64,000 nucleotides of DNA from Rhodobacterales bacterium (lineage in GTDB: Bacteria > Pseudomonadota > Alphaproteobacteria > Rhodobacterales > Rhodobacteraceae), in NCBI GenBank assembly GCA_003249215.1, contig QKJR01000043.1, forward strand, positions 1-64,000, written 5' to 3'. Positions 54,976 to 64,000 of this stretch are shown in pieces; positions within the stretch are counted from its first letter, which is position 1, and each line of letters starts with the position of its first letter. The translations under genes and the position numbers were made by a program. The notes beneath the pieces are model-generated. The model was not told the origin of the DNA. It saw only the letters and a list, made by a program, of their open reading frames with translations, and searched no databases.

Positions 54976-56322
54976 TCAGGGACAGAAGATGTCGTTCGAC
55001 AGCCCGAAGAGCATCAGCGTGAGCACGAGCGAGAGCCCGAGCGCCATCAGCAGGTTCATCACCTTGTCCGACGGCGGCTTGCCCGCGATCCCTTCCCACA
55101 GGTGGAACATCAGATGGCCCCCGTCGAGCACCGGGATCGGGAAGAGGTTGAGGAAGCCCACCGCCGTCGACAGCACCGCGATGAACCAGATGAAATCCGG
55201 AATGCCCGATTTCGCCGCCGCCGCCGAATTCTCGGCAATGCCGATCGCGCCATGCAGGTTGCAGGTCGAGATATTGCCCAAAATCATGTGCTTGAAGGCC
55301 GAGACCGAGGTGGTGACGATGCCCCAGACCTGCCCAGCCGCGCCAGAGACCGCCTCCCAGGGCGTGGTCATCCGGGTTTCGGGCGCGAAGACGAAACTGC
55401 CCACCGCGCCGATCAGCCAGCGGGTCTCGAAGCCGCCCTCTGGCGCGGGCGTATCGGTGCGCCGCGCCTCGAGCGTGACGTCGAAGGCCTCCGGATCGGC
55501 ACCCTCGCGCCAGATCCCGAGGGTGAGCGGGCTGCCCTCGGCCGCCTTCACCTTCGCCTGCAGATCGGCAAAGCGCCAGATCGGCGCGCCGTCGATCGTT
55601 GTGATCACGTCTCCCGCCTCGAGCCCCGCCGCATAGGCCGCCGATTGCGGGGTCACCGCCGCGAGCCGCGCGGGGTAAAGTTGCGGGCCGTCCACCGTCG
55701 CCTCGGCCCCATCGCGCAGCACGCGATAGCTCAGCCATTCGGTCGAGGGCAGATCTTCGACCAGCGCATTCAGCGCCGCATAATCCGGCGTGTCATGGCC
55801 CTCGACGCCGAGGATCAGATCGCCCTGACGCAGCTCGCCCGCGCCACCGGGCAGCGCCACGACGCGGCCCACGGTCGGCGCATCGACCGCGGTGCCGGTC
55901 CACATCATAAGACCCGCAAAGACCGCAATCGACAGGATGAAGTTGAAGACCGGGCCCGCGGCCACGGTCGCCGCCCGCGCCCAGAGCGGCGCGCCATGCA
56001 TCGTGTGGCGGCGCTCCTCGGCGCTGAGCTCGGCCATCGCCTCGGTATCGGCGCCCGCCGAGGCGGCATTGGCATCGCCCAGAAATTTCACATAGCCACC
56101 GAGCGGAAAGGCCGCGACCTGCCAGCGGGTGCCGCGCTTGTCGACCCGGCTGAAGAGCTTGGGCCCGAAGCCCAGCGAGAAGACCTCGGCCTTGATCCCC
56201 GACCAGCGCCCGACGATGTAATGACCGTATTCATGCACCGTCACGATGATCGACAGCGCGATGATGAAGACGACGACGGTATAGATGGCCGTGCCGAAAC
56301 CGGCGAGAATCTCCAAGGTCAA
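54976..56322 (-). CDS. rseP: Site-2 protease RseP
   Basis: A 448-residue intramembrane zinc protease that cleaves anti-sigma factors and signal-peptide remnants. The active site is HEYGHY, with H30, E31 and H34 in the first helix, and the third metal ligand is in NLFPIPVLDGGHL near 385. Two PDZ domains (about 120-290) lie between; GLEAGDVITTIDGAPI is the second carboxylate-binding region. The start overlaps the dxr stop by four bases. Confidence 0.95.
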   Translation of the reverse strand: MTLEILAGFGTAIYTVVVFIIALSIIVTVHEYGHYIVGRWSGIKAEVFSLGFGPKLFSRVDKRGTRWQVAAFPLGGYVKFLGDANAASAGADTEAMAELSAEERRHTMHGAPLWARAATVAAGPVFNFILSIAVFAGLMMWTGTAVDAPTVGRVVALPGGAGELRQGDLILGVEGHDTPDYAALNALVEDLPSTEWLSYRVLRDGAEATVDGPQLYPARLAAVTPQSAAYAAGLEAGDVITTIDGAPIWRFADLQAKVKAAEGSPLTLGIWREGADPEAFDVTLEARRTDTPAPEGGFETRWLIGAVGSFVFAPETRMTTPWEAVSGAAGQVWGIVTTSVSAFKHMILGNISTCNLHGAIGIAENSAAAAKSGIPDFIWFIAVLSTAVGFLNLFPIPVLDGGHLMFHLWEGIAGKPPSDKVMNLLMALGLSLVLTLMLFGLSNDIFCP

Positions 56323-57491
56323 ATCCTTCCCTGCGCAATGCGATCGGTGGCGAGGCGGCGCGTCTCGGCATCCGCGCCCAGCACGTTATCGAGGCTGATC
56401 GCGGCATTTCCAAGGCCTTGGCGCGATGACATCTCCGAGAGCACGCCCTCGACCAGACGGCCCATGTCGAGAAAACCGATCCGCCCGGCGATGAAGCCGT
56501 CGAGCGCAGCCTCCTTGGCGGCGTTGAAGACCGCGCCCGCAAGGCCGCCGATCGCCATCACCTCGCGCGCGAGCCGCAGCGCGGGGAAGCGGTCCTCGTC
56601 GGGGGCGCGGAAGGTCAGGCGGCCGATCTGCGCCAGATCGAGCCGCGCGACGGGCAGATCGCGGCGCTCTGGCCAGTTCAGCGCATAGCCGATCGCGTGA
56701 CGCATGTCGGGTGCGCCCAGATGCGCCATCAGCGCGCCATCGGCAAAGCCCACCAGCGCATGGACAAGGCTCTCGGGGTGCACGAGCACCTCGATCTTCT
56801 CCGGCGCGATGCCGAAGAATTCCCGGGTTTCAATGACTTCCAGCGCCTTGTTGAACATCGAGGCAGAATCGATCGTGATCCGCTGACCCATCGCCCAGTT
56901 CGGATGGGTCGAGGCCTCGGCCACGGTGGCGAGCGCCAGTTTCTCGCGCGGCCAGTCGCGGAAGGCGCCCCCGGACGCGGTGATGATCACCCGTTCGACC
57001 GCCGAGATATCCTCGCCGACGAGCGCCTGAAACACCGCCGAATGCTCGCTGTCGACGGGCAGGATGCGCGCGCCATGCCGCGCCGCCTCGGCCATCAACA
57101 AGGGCCCAGCGGTCACGAGCGATTCCTTGTTGGCGAGCGCCAGCGTCGTGCCCTGCGCCAGCGCCGCGAACCCGGGCGCGAGCCCCGCGGCGCCCACGAT
57201 CGCGCTCATGATCCAGTCGGCCGGACGTCCGGCCGCCTCGATCAGCGCCGCGGCCCCCGCCGCCGCCTCGATCCCCGAACCGTGGAGTGCGGCACGCAGC
57301 GCGGCCAGGCAGTCGTCATGCGCGGTCACCGCAATCTCGGCACGATGCGCGCGCGCCTGAGAAGCCAGCAGATCGACATTGCGACCACCGGTCAGTGCCA
57401 CGACCTCGAACTCCCCGGGCCGCCGCGCGATCAGATCGAGCGTATTGACCCCGATGGAGCCGGTGGAGCCGAAAACCGTAACCTTGCGCAT
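56319..57491 (-). CDS. dxr: 1-deoxy-D-xylulose 5-phosphate reductoisomerase
   Basis: A 390-residue NADPH enzyme, second step of the MEP isoprenoid pathway. The NADPH motif is VTVFGSTGSIGVNTLDLI at the N-terminus. The metal and substrate site includes ILPVDSEHSAVFQAL near 145, ITASGGAFRDWP near 178 and HPNWAMGQRITIDSASMFNKALEVIE near 200. The start at 57491 gives the usual N-terminus. It feeds the undecaprenyl and quinone pathways served by uppS upstream. Confidence 0.96.
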   Translation of the reverse strand: MRKVTVFGSTGSIGVNTLDLIARRPGEFEVVALTGGRNVDLLASQARAHRAEIAVTAHDDCLAALRAALHGSGIEAAAGAAALIEAAGRPADWIMSAIVGAAGLAPGFAALAQGTTLALANKESLVTAGPLLMAEAARHGARILPVDSEHSAVFQALVGEDISAVERVIITASGGAFRDWPREKLALATVAEASTHPNWAMGQRITIDSASMFNKALEVIETREFFGIAPEKIEVLVHPESLVHALVGFADGALMAHLGAPDMRHAIGYALNWPERRDLPVARLDLAQIGRLTFRAPDEDRFPALRLAREVMAIGGLAGAVFNAAKEAALDGFIAGRIGFLDMGRLVEGVLSEMSSRQGLGNAAISLDNVLGADAETRRLATDRIAQGRI

Positions 57492-57504
57492 TCCGCCCGT
57501 CCGT

Positions 57505-58314
57505 TCAGAGGCCGCCAAACGGCAGCCGCATCAGTTTCATCACGACGAGCAGGAAGACCACCGCGCCGATCAGCGCATCGAACCGGTCGAGCACGCCGCC
57601 ATGGCCCGGGATCAGGTTCGAGCTGTCCTTGACGCCCATCCGCCGCTTGATCGCGCTTTCGGCGATGTCGCCCATCTGCCCGGCGAAGGCCACGAGCGGC
57701 GAGAGCCAGACGAGATCCCAGCCGCCCCAGCCGAGCGCGGCAAAGCCCGCGCCGATCCCCACCGCGCCGATCCAGCCGGCAACCGTGCCCGACCATGTCT
57801 TCTTCGGGCTGATCGCGGGCCAGAATTTCGGACCGCCGATCGCGCGGCCGGCAAAATAGCCCGCCACATCCGAAACGACGACGATCGAGACGATCCAGAG
57901 GATCACCATCGCGCTCGCGTCAAGCCGCAGCAGGATCAGCCCATAGCCCGAGGCCATCACCGCAAAGGCATAGGCGGCAAAGACACCGCGGTCGCGCCGC
58001 GGCAGGGCCGCGCCGATCACCACCGGGATCAGCAGTGCCCAGCGGGCCGGCGCCGAGGGCGCGACGAGCGCCCCCGCCGTGACCAGCGCCGCGAGTGCCC
58101 CGAGCCAGAGCGCATGGCGCCGCCCCGTGGCATCGACCGCGGTCATCACCGCCAGTTCCCAGATCATCAGCCCCGAAACCACGACCGCGAGCAGGCCAAA
58201 AGCCATGCCGCCCCACCAGATGGTGAAGGCACCAACCGCGACCATCGCGAGCCCCGAGAGCACCCGCGCCCGCAGATCGCCCCAGCGCGCGCCCTGAGCG
58301 CCACTCGCACTCAT
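57505..58314 (-). CDS. cdsA: Phosphatidate cytidylyltransferase
   Basis: A 269-residue membrane enzyme making CDP-diacylglycerol. It has seven or eight helices, and the C-terminal signature is SAIKRRMGVKDSSNLIPGHGGVLDRFDAL (about 221-249) with the metal-binding Asp residues. The ATG at 58314 overlaps the uppS stop (ATGA). Confidence 0.95.
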   Translation of the reverse strand: MSASGAQGARWGDLRARVLSGLAMVAVGAFTIWWGGMAFGLLAVVVSGLMIWELAVMTAVDATGRRHALWLGALAALVTAGALVAPSAPARWALLIPVVIGAALPRRDRGVFAAYAFAVMASGYGLILLRLDASAMVILWIVSIVVVSDVAGYFAGRAIGGPKFWPAISPKKTWSGTVAGWIGAVGIGAGFAALGWGGWDLVWLSPLVAFAGQMGDIAESAIKRRMGVKDSSNLIPGHGGVLDRFDALIGAVVFLLVVMKLMRLPFGGL

Positions 58315-59063
58315 TTCGCGCCGCCAAAGCGGCGTTCGCGTCGCCCGAACCGGTTCAGGATCGTGGCAAGCTCCTCGGGCGAGAAATCGGGCCAAAGGGT
58401 CGGCGTGAATTCATATTCGGCATAGGCCGCCTGCCAGGCGAGGAAATTCGAGGTCCGCGTCTCTCCGCTGGTGCGGATCACCAGATCGGGATCGGGCAGA
58501 CCCGCGGTGTCGAGCCGATCGGCGAGCCCGGCCTCGGTCAGATCCGCCTCGGTCGCGCGCCCTTCGGCAAAGTCGCGCGCCAGCCGCGCCGCGGCCCGCG
58601 CCAGCTCGTTGCGGCCGCCGTAATTGATCGCCACCGTGAGGTTGAGACGGGTGTTGACCGCGGTACGTTCCTCGATCCCCGACATCAGCCGCGCGAGCCG
58701 CCCGTCGAGCCGCCCGCGTTCACCGATGAAGCGCATCCGCACCCCGAGCGAGGCCAGCTCATCGGCCTCCTTCTCGATATAGCGCGCAAAAATGCCCATC
58801 AGACCAAGGACTTCCTCGGTCGAACGTTTCCAGTTCTCGGTCGAGAAAGCATAGACGGTGAGATGGGTCACGCCCATTTCCGGTGCGGCGCGGACGATCT
58901 CCTTGATCCGCTCGGCGCCCTTGCGATGCCCCGCAAGCCTCGGCCAGCCGCGATTGGTCGCCCAGCGGCCGTTGCCGTCCATGATGATGGCAACATGGCC
59001 CACGCCGTAATCGACACCCGAGACGGGGGCCGGTTCGGTGGGGTCGGACGGGCTCATCACCAT
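58311..59063 (-). CDS. uppS: Isoprenyl transferase (undecaprenyl diphosphate synthase)
   Basis: A 250-residue cis-prenyltransferase. The signature is HVAIIMDGNGRWATNRGWPRLAGHRKGAE near residue 23, with the catalytic Asp in MDGNGRW; VYAFSTENWKRS lies near 70 and the C-terminal DPDLVIRTSGETRTSNFLAWQAAYAEYEF near 190. It makes the lipid carrier for peptidoglycan and O-antigen. AAAGG lies seven bases before the ATG at 59063. Confidence 0.96.
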   Translation of the reverse strand: MVMSPSDPTEPAPVSGVDYGVGHVAIIMDGNGRWATNRGWPRLAGHRKGAERIKEIVRAAPEMGVTHLTVYAFSTENWKRSTEEVLGLMGIFARYIEKEADELASLGVRMRFIGERGRLDGRLARLMSGIEERTAVNTRLNLTVAINYGGRNELARAAARLARDFAEGRATEADLTEAGLADRLDTAGLPDPDLVIRTSGETRTSNFLAWQAAYAEYEFTPTLWPDFSPEELATILNRFGRRERRFGGAK

Positions 59064-59116
59064 GGGCTGCCTTTCGTTCGGCGCGGGATCGGAACGGCCC
59101 CGGGGGGCCGAACCGC

Positions 59117-59680
59117 TCAGACCTGCATGATCTCGGCTTGCTTGGCCTCGAGCGCCTTGTCGACGACGCCGATATGCTTCTTGGTCAGATCCTCGATCTC
59201 GGATTCCCAGAATTTCACATCGTCCTCGGACATGCCATTGCCCTTGGCCTTCTTGACCTGATCCATCCCGTCGCGGCGCACGTTGCGGATCGCCACGCGG
59301 GCGCTCTCGGCATATTGCGCGGCGACCTTGGTCAGTTCGCGGCGGCGCTCTTCGTTCAGTTCCGGGATCGGCAGCATGATGATCGGCCCGTTGGTCTGCG
59401 GATTGATCCCGAGACCCGACTCGCGGATCGCCTTTTCCACCTTGTTGATCAGGCCCTTGTCCCAGACGTTGACGGTCACCATCCGCGGCTCGGGCACGTT
59501 GATCGTGCCCACCTGGTTGATCGGCACGAGCGAGCCATAGGCGTCGACCATGATCGGCTCGACCATGCTGGCCGAGGCACGACCGGTGCGCAAAGTGCCG
59601 AATTCATGCTTGAGCGAGGCCATCGCGCCGTCCATGCGGCGTTCGAGGTCGTCGGTGTCGATTTCGATATCGTCGGACAT
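59117..59680 (-). CDS. frr: Ribosome recycling factor
   Basis: A 187-residue protein that with EF-G splits post-termination ribosomes. It begins with the helical [29 protein letters not shown], and has [23 protein letters not shown] and [15 protein letters not shown]. The length and all three helices of the bundle are complete. It is separated from pyrH by 137 bases that contain a family intergenic repeat. Confidence 0.96.
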   Translation of the reverse strand: MSDDIEIDTDDLERRMDGAMASLKHEFGTLRTGRASASMVEPIMVDAYGSLVPINQVGTINVPEPRMVTVNVWDKGLINKVEKAIRESGLGINPQTNGPIIMLPIPELNEERRRELTKVAAQYAESARVAIRNVRRDGMDQVKKAKGNGMSEDDVKFWESEIEDLTKKHIGVVDKALEAKQAEIMQV

Positions 59681-59761
59681 GGGTGTTCCCCCGGGGTCTT
59701 GAAGTCAGGTTTCTCTTTAGCGACCCGCGGCCGCCTTGGGTAGGGCTTTCGCCGGAAAGTC

Positions 59762-59803
59762 GGGGGCCAGCCCCCGAACCCCCGGCGTATTTTCGCCAAG
59801 AAG
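59762..59803. repeat. Intergenic repeat between pyrH and frr
   Basis: GGGGGCCAGCCCCCGAACCC is followed by CCCGGCGTATTTTCGCCAAGAAGAAGG. It is a hybrid of the two repeat styles seen at 17361 and 23984. It lies between pyrH (stop at 59818) and frr. Confidence 0.75.
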
Positions 59804-59817
59804 AAGGCCTGCGGCCC

Positions 59818-60549
59818 TCAGCCGGTGACCTTGGTATAGGTGCCCTGCCCCGCGAGGATGCCGCGGAAGCCGCCGGGCTCGTCGAGCGAGAAGACGATGA
59901 TCGGCAGGGCGTTGTCGCGGGCGAGCGCGATCGCGCTTGCATCCATCACGCCGAGGTTCTTCTGCAGGCATTCGTCATAGCTGACGGTGTCATAGCGCTT
60001 GGCATCGGCGAATTTCTTCGGGTCCTTGTCATAGACGCCATCGACCTTGGTGCCCTTGAAGATCGCCTCGCAGTTCATCTCGTTGGCGCGCAGCGTGGCG
60101 GCCGTGTCGGTCGTGAAATAGGGGTTGCCGGTGCCCGCGGCGAAGATGCAGATCCGCTGCTTTTCGAGGTGGCGCACGGCGCGGCGGCGGATATAGGGCT
60201 CGCAGACCTGATCCATCGGGATCGCGCTGATCACGCGGGTGTGGAGGCCAAGCGCCTCGAGCTGTGCCTGCATGCCGAGCGCGTTCATCACCGTCGCCAG
60301 CATCCCCATGTAATCGGCCGTGGTGCGTTCCATCCCCTGCGCCGAGCCGGCAAGCCCGCGGAAGATATTGCCGCCGCCGATCACCATGCAGATCTCGACG
60401 CCGAGATCGTGCACCGATTTCACTTCCTTGGCGATCCGCGCCACGGTCGGCGGGTGCAGGCCGTAGCCCTGATCGCCCATCAGCGCCTCGCCCGAGATCT
60501 TGAGAAGCACGCGCTTGTATTTCACCACCGGTTCATTTGCCGCCGTCAT
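59818..60549 (-). CDS. pyrH: UMP kinase
   Basis: A 243-residue amino-acid-kinase-fold enzyme phosphorylating UMP. It begins [20 protein letters not shown] and has the GGGNIFRG motif near 59, [15 protein letters not shown] near 78, and [13 protein letters not shown]-like [20 protein letters not shown] near 141. The ATG at 60549 gives the standard length. It heads the leftward envelope cluster and is divergent from miaA. rpsB and tsf, its usual companions, are not next to it. Confidence 0.95.
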   Translation of the reverse strand: MTAANEPVVKYKRVLLKISGEALMGDQGYGLHPPTVARIAKEVKSVHDLGVEICMVIGGGNIFRGLAGSAQGMERTTADYMGMLATVMNALGMQAQLEALGLHTRVISAIPMDQVCEPYIRRRAVRHLEKQRICIFAAGTGNPYFTTDTAATLRANEMNCEAIFKGTKVDGVYDKDPKKFADAKRYDTVSYDECLQKNLGVMDASAIALARDNALPIIVFSLDEPGGFRGILAGQGTYTKVTG

Positions 60550-60671
60550 CGCATGTCCCCAATCTGCAGGTTGTCTTCGCGCCGCAAAATGTCGCAAATG
60601 GCGGCCGGGTTCAACCTGGGGATTTCCGTCACGGCGCGGCGTCGCGACGCGGGCGCAAGCGGATCGGACAA

Positions 60672-61565
60672 ATGGATGAGATCGTTGAGAAAATAGATCC
60701 GAGCCTGCCGGTGCTGATCGCCGGGCCCACGGCGAGCGGAAAATCGGCGCTGGCGCTGGCCATTGCGCAGGCGCAGGGCGGGGTCGTGGTCAATGCCGAT
60801 GCGCTGCAGGTCTGGTCCTGCTGGCGGCTCCTCTCGGCGCGGCCCTCGGCCGAGGAAGAGGCGCGCGCGCCCCATGCGCTTTACGGCCATCTCGCCCCCG
60901 GGGCGGACTATTCCGTCGGCCACTGGCTGCGTGAGATCGCCCCGATTCTCGCGGCCCATCGCGCGGGCTCCGGGCCGCGGCCGATCATCGTGGGCGGCAC
61001 CGGGCTTTATTTCACCGCACTGACCGAGGGTCTGGCCGAGATCCCCGCAACCCCGCCCGAGATCCGCGCCGAGGCCGATGCCCGGCGCGCCGCCGAGGGC
61101 CATGAAGGGATGCTCTCCGAGCTCGACCCCGCGACGGCGGCCCGCGTCGATCCGCTCAACCCGATGCGCGTCCAACGTGCCTGGGAGGTTGCGCGCGCCA
61201 CCGGTCGTGGCCTCGCCGCCTGGCAGGACGCGACGCCCGCGCCGCTCCTGCCCCTGACCGCGGCGCAGCCGCTAATTATCGAGGCCGGGCGCGACTGGCT
61301 CGCGGAGCGGATCGACCGGCGCTTCGATCTGATGCTGGCGGGCGGCGCGCTCGAGGAGGTCCGCGCGGTGCTGCCGATCTGGGAATCGGGGGCGCTCTGG
61401 GCGAAGGCGATCGGGGCCCCGGAGCTCGTCGCCCATCTGCGCGGCACCTGCGATCTGGCCACCGCGACCGCCCAAGCCCAGGCCGCCTCGCGGCAATATG
61501 CCAAGCGCCAGCGCACATGGTTTCGTAGCCGGATGGGGGCCTGGCACAAGATCATGCGGGGCTGA
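60672..61565 (+). CDS. miaA: tRNA dimethylallyltransferase
   Basis: A 297-residue enzyme that modifies A37 of tRNAs reading UNN codons. The P-loop is GPTASGKS at residues 18-25, followed by [25 protein letters not shown] lies near 110, and [15 protein letters not shown] near 163. The DSxQ of many MiaA proteins is DALQ here, a common alphaproteobacterial form. No zinc finger is present. Confidence 0.93.
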   Translation: MDEIVEKIDPSLPVLIAGPTASGKSALALAIAQAQGGVVVNADALQVWSCWRLLSARPSAEEEARAPHALYGHLAPGADYSVGHWLREIAPILAAHRAGSGPRPIIVGGTGLYFTALTEGLAEIPATPPEIRAEADARRAAEGHEGMLSELDPATAARVDPLNPMRVQRAWEVARATGRGLAAWQDATPAPLLPLTAAQPLIIEAGRDWLAERIDRRFDLMLAGGALEEVRAVLPIWESGALWAKAIGAPELVAHLRGTCDLATATAQAQAASRQYAKRQRTWFRSRMGAWHKIMRG

Positions 61566-61747
61566 GGCGGGGCCGGACCCTTTCCGCCGAGATCAGAAAA
61601 AGCTGTTGGATATAAAGGGCTTCGCCCCTATTCTTCACGCGGCCCGACCGCCGGTGCCGCCCCGGGTCCCCGTGACCGTCCTGCCGCTGCCACCGACTGC
61701 CCATACCGACTGCCAACTCCGACCGCCCCCACCGAAAGCCCCCTCAC

Positions 61748-62641
61748 GTGAAGCTTTTCACCACTCCGCCGCTGTCGCAATTCGCCAAGCCCAAGGCCGC
61801 CGCCCCGGGCACTGCACCGGGCACTGCGCCGCGCGCGGCCCTGCTGCCCGAGCCGCCGACCGCGGTGCGCATCATCCAGATTGCGCGGCTGGCGCAGGCC
61901 GGGCGCTGGCGGGTCGAGGCGATGCGCGCCCTGTCCGAGCCCTGCCTTTTGTGGTTCACCCGCGGTCAGGGGCGGATCACGATCGGCGGCGTTACCCGCG
62001 GTTACGGCCCCCATAACGCCGTCTTCATCCCGGCGGGGGTGATGCATGGCTTCGAAGTCGGCCCGCAGACCCATGGCATGGCGATCTTCTTCGGCCGCGG
62101 CTCGGACGTCACCCTGCCCCATGCCGCTCAACACCTGCGGATCCGCGATGCCGCGGTGCAGGCCGAGCTCTCGGGCATCATCGAGGCGGTGCAGCGCGAG
62201 CTCGAGAGCACCCGGCCAGGCGCCGAACGCGCCGCGCGCCATCACGTCGGCCTGCTCGGGGTCTGGCTCGAGCGTCAGGTCGGTCAACTCGCCGCGGCCG
62301 AGCCCCCGCGCCCCAATGCCGCGCGCCGTCTGGTCGCGCGCTACACCGCCGCGCTCGAACGCGATTTCCGCACCGATCAGCGGGTGGCCGATTACGCCGC
62401 CACCCTCGGCGTGACGCCGACGCATCTCACCCGCGCCTGCCGCGAATCCTGTGGGCGCGCGGCCTCGGATCTGCTGTCGGATCGGCGCATGTTCGAAGCC
62501 CGGCGCCTCCTGGCCGAGACCCGCGTCCCGGTCAAGGAGATCGCAACCTCGCTCGGCTTTGCGAGCCCGGCCTATTTCACCCGCGCCTTCCAGGCCAAGA
62601 CCGGGCGCACCCCCTCGGCCTTCCGCCGCACCGGCGCCTGA
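61748..62641 (+). CDS. AraC family transcriptional regulator
   Basis: A 297-residue regulator. The N-terminal cupin-like sensor (about 40-125) has RGQGRITIGGVTRGYGPHNAVFIPAGVMHGFEV. The C-terminal double helix-turn-helix (about 200-293) has RVADYAATLGVTPTHLTRACRES and the signature VKEIATSLGFASPAYFTRAFQAKTGRTPSAFR. The start is GTG. Its target is unknown; neither neighbour is an obvious regulon partner. The region upstream holds TTGGATATAAAG, possibly promoter. Confidence 0.88.
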   Translation: MKLFTTPPLSQFAKPKAAAPGTAPGTAPRAALLPEPPTAVRIIQIARLAQAGRWRVEAMRALSEPCLLWFTRGQGRITIGGVTRGYGPHNAVFIPAGVMHGFEVGPQTHGMAIFFGRGSDVTLPHAAQHLRIRDAAVQAELSGIIEAVQRELESTRPGAERAARHHVGLLGVWLERQVGQLAAAEPPRPNAARRLVARYTAALERDFRTDQRVADYAATLGVTPTHLTRACRESCGRAASDLLSDRRMFEARRLLAETRVPVKEIATSLGFASPAYFTRAFQAKTGRTPSAFRRTGA

Positions 62642-62729
62642 GCCCCCGCGACCATTCGCGCCGCCGCGCCGCTTGGCGGCCTGCGCGTCTGCTGCTATGC
62701 AGCGGCGCAGATCTGGTGACGGAGTGATC

Positions 62730-63263
62730 ATGGAAAAGGCGATCGAACGGGTGCTTTTCGCGAGCCGCTGGCTGATGGCGCCGATGTATCTCGGGCTCGT
62801 GGGGGCGCTCTTCATCCTGCTCTGGGCCTTCCTGCTCGAGCTGTGGCATTTCGCGCTCGCGCTGCCCACGATCACCGTCGATGAGGCGGTAATGGGGGCG
62901 CTTGCGCTGATCGACCTCAGCCTCGCCGCCAATCTCCTCGTGATCGTGATCTTCTCGGGCTATGAGAATTTCGTCTCGCGCATGGATACCGACGACCACG
63001 TCGACCGCCCCGACTGGCAGGGCGAGGTCGATTTCTCGACCCTGAAACTGAAACTCGTGGCCTCGATCGTCGCAATCTCAGGGATCCATCTGCTCAAGGT
63101 CTTCATGAATCTCTCGGCCTATCCGGCCGAAAAGATCCGCTGGATGGTGATCATCCATCTGGTCTTCGTGATCTCCGGCGTGCTGCTCGCGGCGATGGAC
63201 TGGATCTCCAACCATGCGAAAAGCCTCAAGAAAAGCGCCAAGTATACCAAGCCAGAGCTCTGA
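62730..63263 (+). CDS. YqhA/UPF0114 (TIGR00645) membrane protein
   Basis: A 177-residue protein with four membrane helices. The family pattern is FASRWLMAPMYLGLVGALFILL, IDLSLAANLLVIVIFSGYENFVSR and LKLKLVASIVAISGIHLLKVFM. It is widespread and its function is unknown. GGAG lies four bases before the ATG at 62730. A CCGCAGG/CCTGCGG hairpin follows the stop at about 63268. Confidence 0.87.
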   Translation: MEKAIERVLFASRWLMAPMYLGLVGALFILLWAFLLELWHFALALPTITVDEAVMGALALIDLSLAANLLVIVIFSGYENFVSRMDTDDHVDRPDWQGEVDFSTLKLKLVASIVAISGIHLLKVFMNLSAYPAEKIRWMVIIHLVFVISGVLLAAMDWISNHAKSLKKSAKYTKPEL

Positions 63264-63326
63264 GAGCCGCAGGGTGCCCCTGCGGGCGGAGTGTCACAAA
63301 GCTCTTGCCAGAGCACGCAGTTTGCG

Positions 63327-63344
63327 GCGTCATGAGCGCGTCAT
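63327..63344 (+). promoter_or_regulatory. Candidate PHO box for PhoB
   Basis: GCGTCAT at 63327-63333 and GCGTCAT at 63338-63344 are exact direct repeats starting 11 bases apart. This is the spacing of the PhoB half-sites (consensus CTGTCAT, 5 of 7 matching in each). GATAAA at 63355-63360 lies ten bases further, where the -10 of a Pho promoter belongs. The gene downstream is a phosphate-scavenging phosphodiesterase. Confidence 0.65.
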
Positions 63345-63396
63345 TTGACCGTCCGATAAAGGACCGGTCCCGTCGCGCTTTCAGAAGGATGCCACC

Positions 63397-64000
63397 ATGA
63401 CCGAGCTTTCCCGCCGCCACTTCCTCTTGTCGGGCTCTGCCCTGTCGGGCCTCGTGCTCCTGCATCCGTTCTCGGCGCGCGCCCAGGCGGGTCAGGCGCA
63501 TCTGCGGCTTCTGGCCACGACCGACCTGCATTGCCACGTCCAGCCCTATGATTATTACGCCGACAAGCCGGTCGATACCGTCGGGCTCGCGCGCACCGGC
63601 TCGATCGTCGAGACGATCCGCGCAGAGGCCGTCAATGCGCTCCTGTTCGACAATGGCGATTATCTGCAGGGCAACCCGATGGGCGATTACATCGCCTATT
63701 CCAAGGGTATGGCCGAGGGCGACGTGCATCCGGTGATCGCCGGGATGAACACGCTCGACTATGCCGCGGGCACGCTCGGAAACCATGAATTCAACTACGG
63801 GATCGACTTCCTTGAGAAGGTGAATGCCGGGGCGAATTTCCCGATCGTCTGCGCGAACTTCGCCAAATCTTTGGGCGCGAGCCCGCGCGAGGACGTGCTC
63901 TTCGCCAAACCCTATGTGATCGTCGAGACCGAGCTGACCGATGGCGCGGGCGTTGTGCATCCGCTGCGCCTCGGCGTGATCGGCTTCGTGCCGCCGCAGA
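63397..64000 (+). CDS. cpdB: 2',3'-cyclic-nucleotide 2'-phosphodiesterase/3'-nucleotidase, N-terminal part
   Basis: The first 201 residues of a periplasmic metallophosphoesterase; the rest is beyond the window. A twin-arginine signal (SRRHFLLSGSALSG, cut near residue 30 at ARAQA) shows Tat export of the folded enzyme. The metal motifs are TTDLHCHVQPYDYY near 41, LFDNGDYLQGNPMGD near 86 and GNHEFNYGIDFL near 127. It releases phosphate from 2',3'-cyclic nucleotides arising from RNA breakdown. An upstream PHO-box candidate supports phosphate-starvation control. Confidence 0.9.
   Translation, partial: MTELSRRHFLLSGSALSGLVLLHPFSARAQAGQAHLRLLATTDLHCHVQPYDYYADKPVDTVGLARTGSIVETIRAEAVNALLFDNGDYLQGNPMGDYIAYSKGMAEGDVHPVIAGMNTLDYAAGTLGNHEFNYGIDFLEKVNAGANFPIVCANFAKSLGASPREDVLFAKPYVIVETELTDGAGVVHPLRLGVIGFVPPQ

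Overview
The window is GC-rich chromosomal DNA from an alphaproteobacterium, almost certainly a member of the Rhodobacteraceae (Rhodobacter and relatives). The pointers are a two-piece permuted tmRNA with the tag ANDNRAPVALAA, the alphaproteobacterial form of SspB, a trgA-trgB-cysK tellurite-resistance cluster like that of R. sphaeroides, olsB-olsA ornithine-lipid genes, ChpT, an FnrL-like site, and the intergenic inverted repeats typical of this family. Most of the window is ordinary core genome. Only the left edge (1-990) and a stretch after the two tRNA-Asn genes (about 32.1-33.4 kb) look acquired.

Layout. 1-990: the end of an IS3-family element that has cut off a tyrosine-recombinase gene lying just downstream of tRNA-Ser(GGA), i.e. 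one edge of a genomic island. 1.4-10.1 kb: an AI-2E family permease, then a leftward stress cluster, phr-trgA-trgB-cysK-mscS-alaX. 10.4-17.3 kb: a secreted M10/RTX metalloprotease, tmRNA, an exported phytochelatin-synthase-like protein, sspB, a LysE exporter and fumC. 17.5-21.9 kb: DUF4169 and RHH small genes, olsB-olsA, a DUF3553 gene, chpT, and a TetR gene divergent from a membrane protein with a tandem operator between them. 22-28.9 kb: proA, four tRNA genes (Asp, Asp, Val, Val), pirin, an HU-like protein with a Lys/Ala/Pro tail, and lon. 29-32.1 kb: an FnrL-site-preceded membrane protein, a histidine kinase, an MBL hydrolase and two identical tRNA-Asn genes. 32.1-38.2 kb: accessory DNA, a nucleotide-sugar epimerase, an Hsp70-like protein, an MsbA-like ABC exporter and an LptE-like lipoprotein.

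38.6-48.0 kb is the most intriguing block: a DUF2126/transglutaminase giant, a circularly permuted ATP-grasp fused to an alpha-E domain, and a second transglutaminase, all rightward and followed at once by pxpB-pxpC-pxpA (5-oxoprolinase). The first three form a predicted peptide-ligation and hydrolysis system whose product is unknown. Its proximity to a pyroglutamate-degrading enzyme suggests a glutamyl/glutaminyl peptide.

48.0-60.5 kb is the conserved leftward envelope-biogenesis cluster pyrH-frr-uppS-cdsA-dxr-rseP-(57-aa membrane protein)-bamA-skp-fabZ-lpxA-lpxI-lpxB. There is no lpxD between skp and fabZ. 60.7-64 kb: miaA, an AraC regulator, a YqhA-type membrane protein and the start of a Tat-exported 2',3'-cyclic-nucleotide phosphodiesterase preceded by a good PHO-box candidate.
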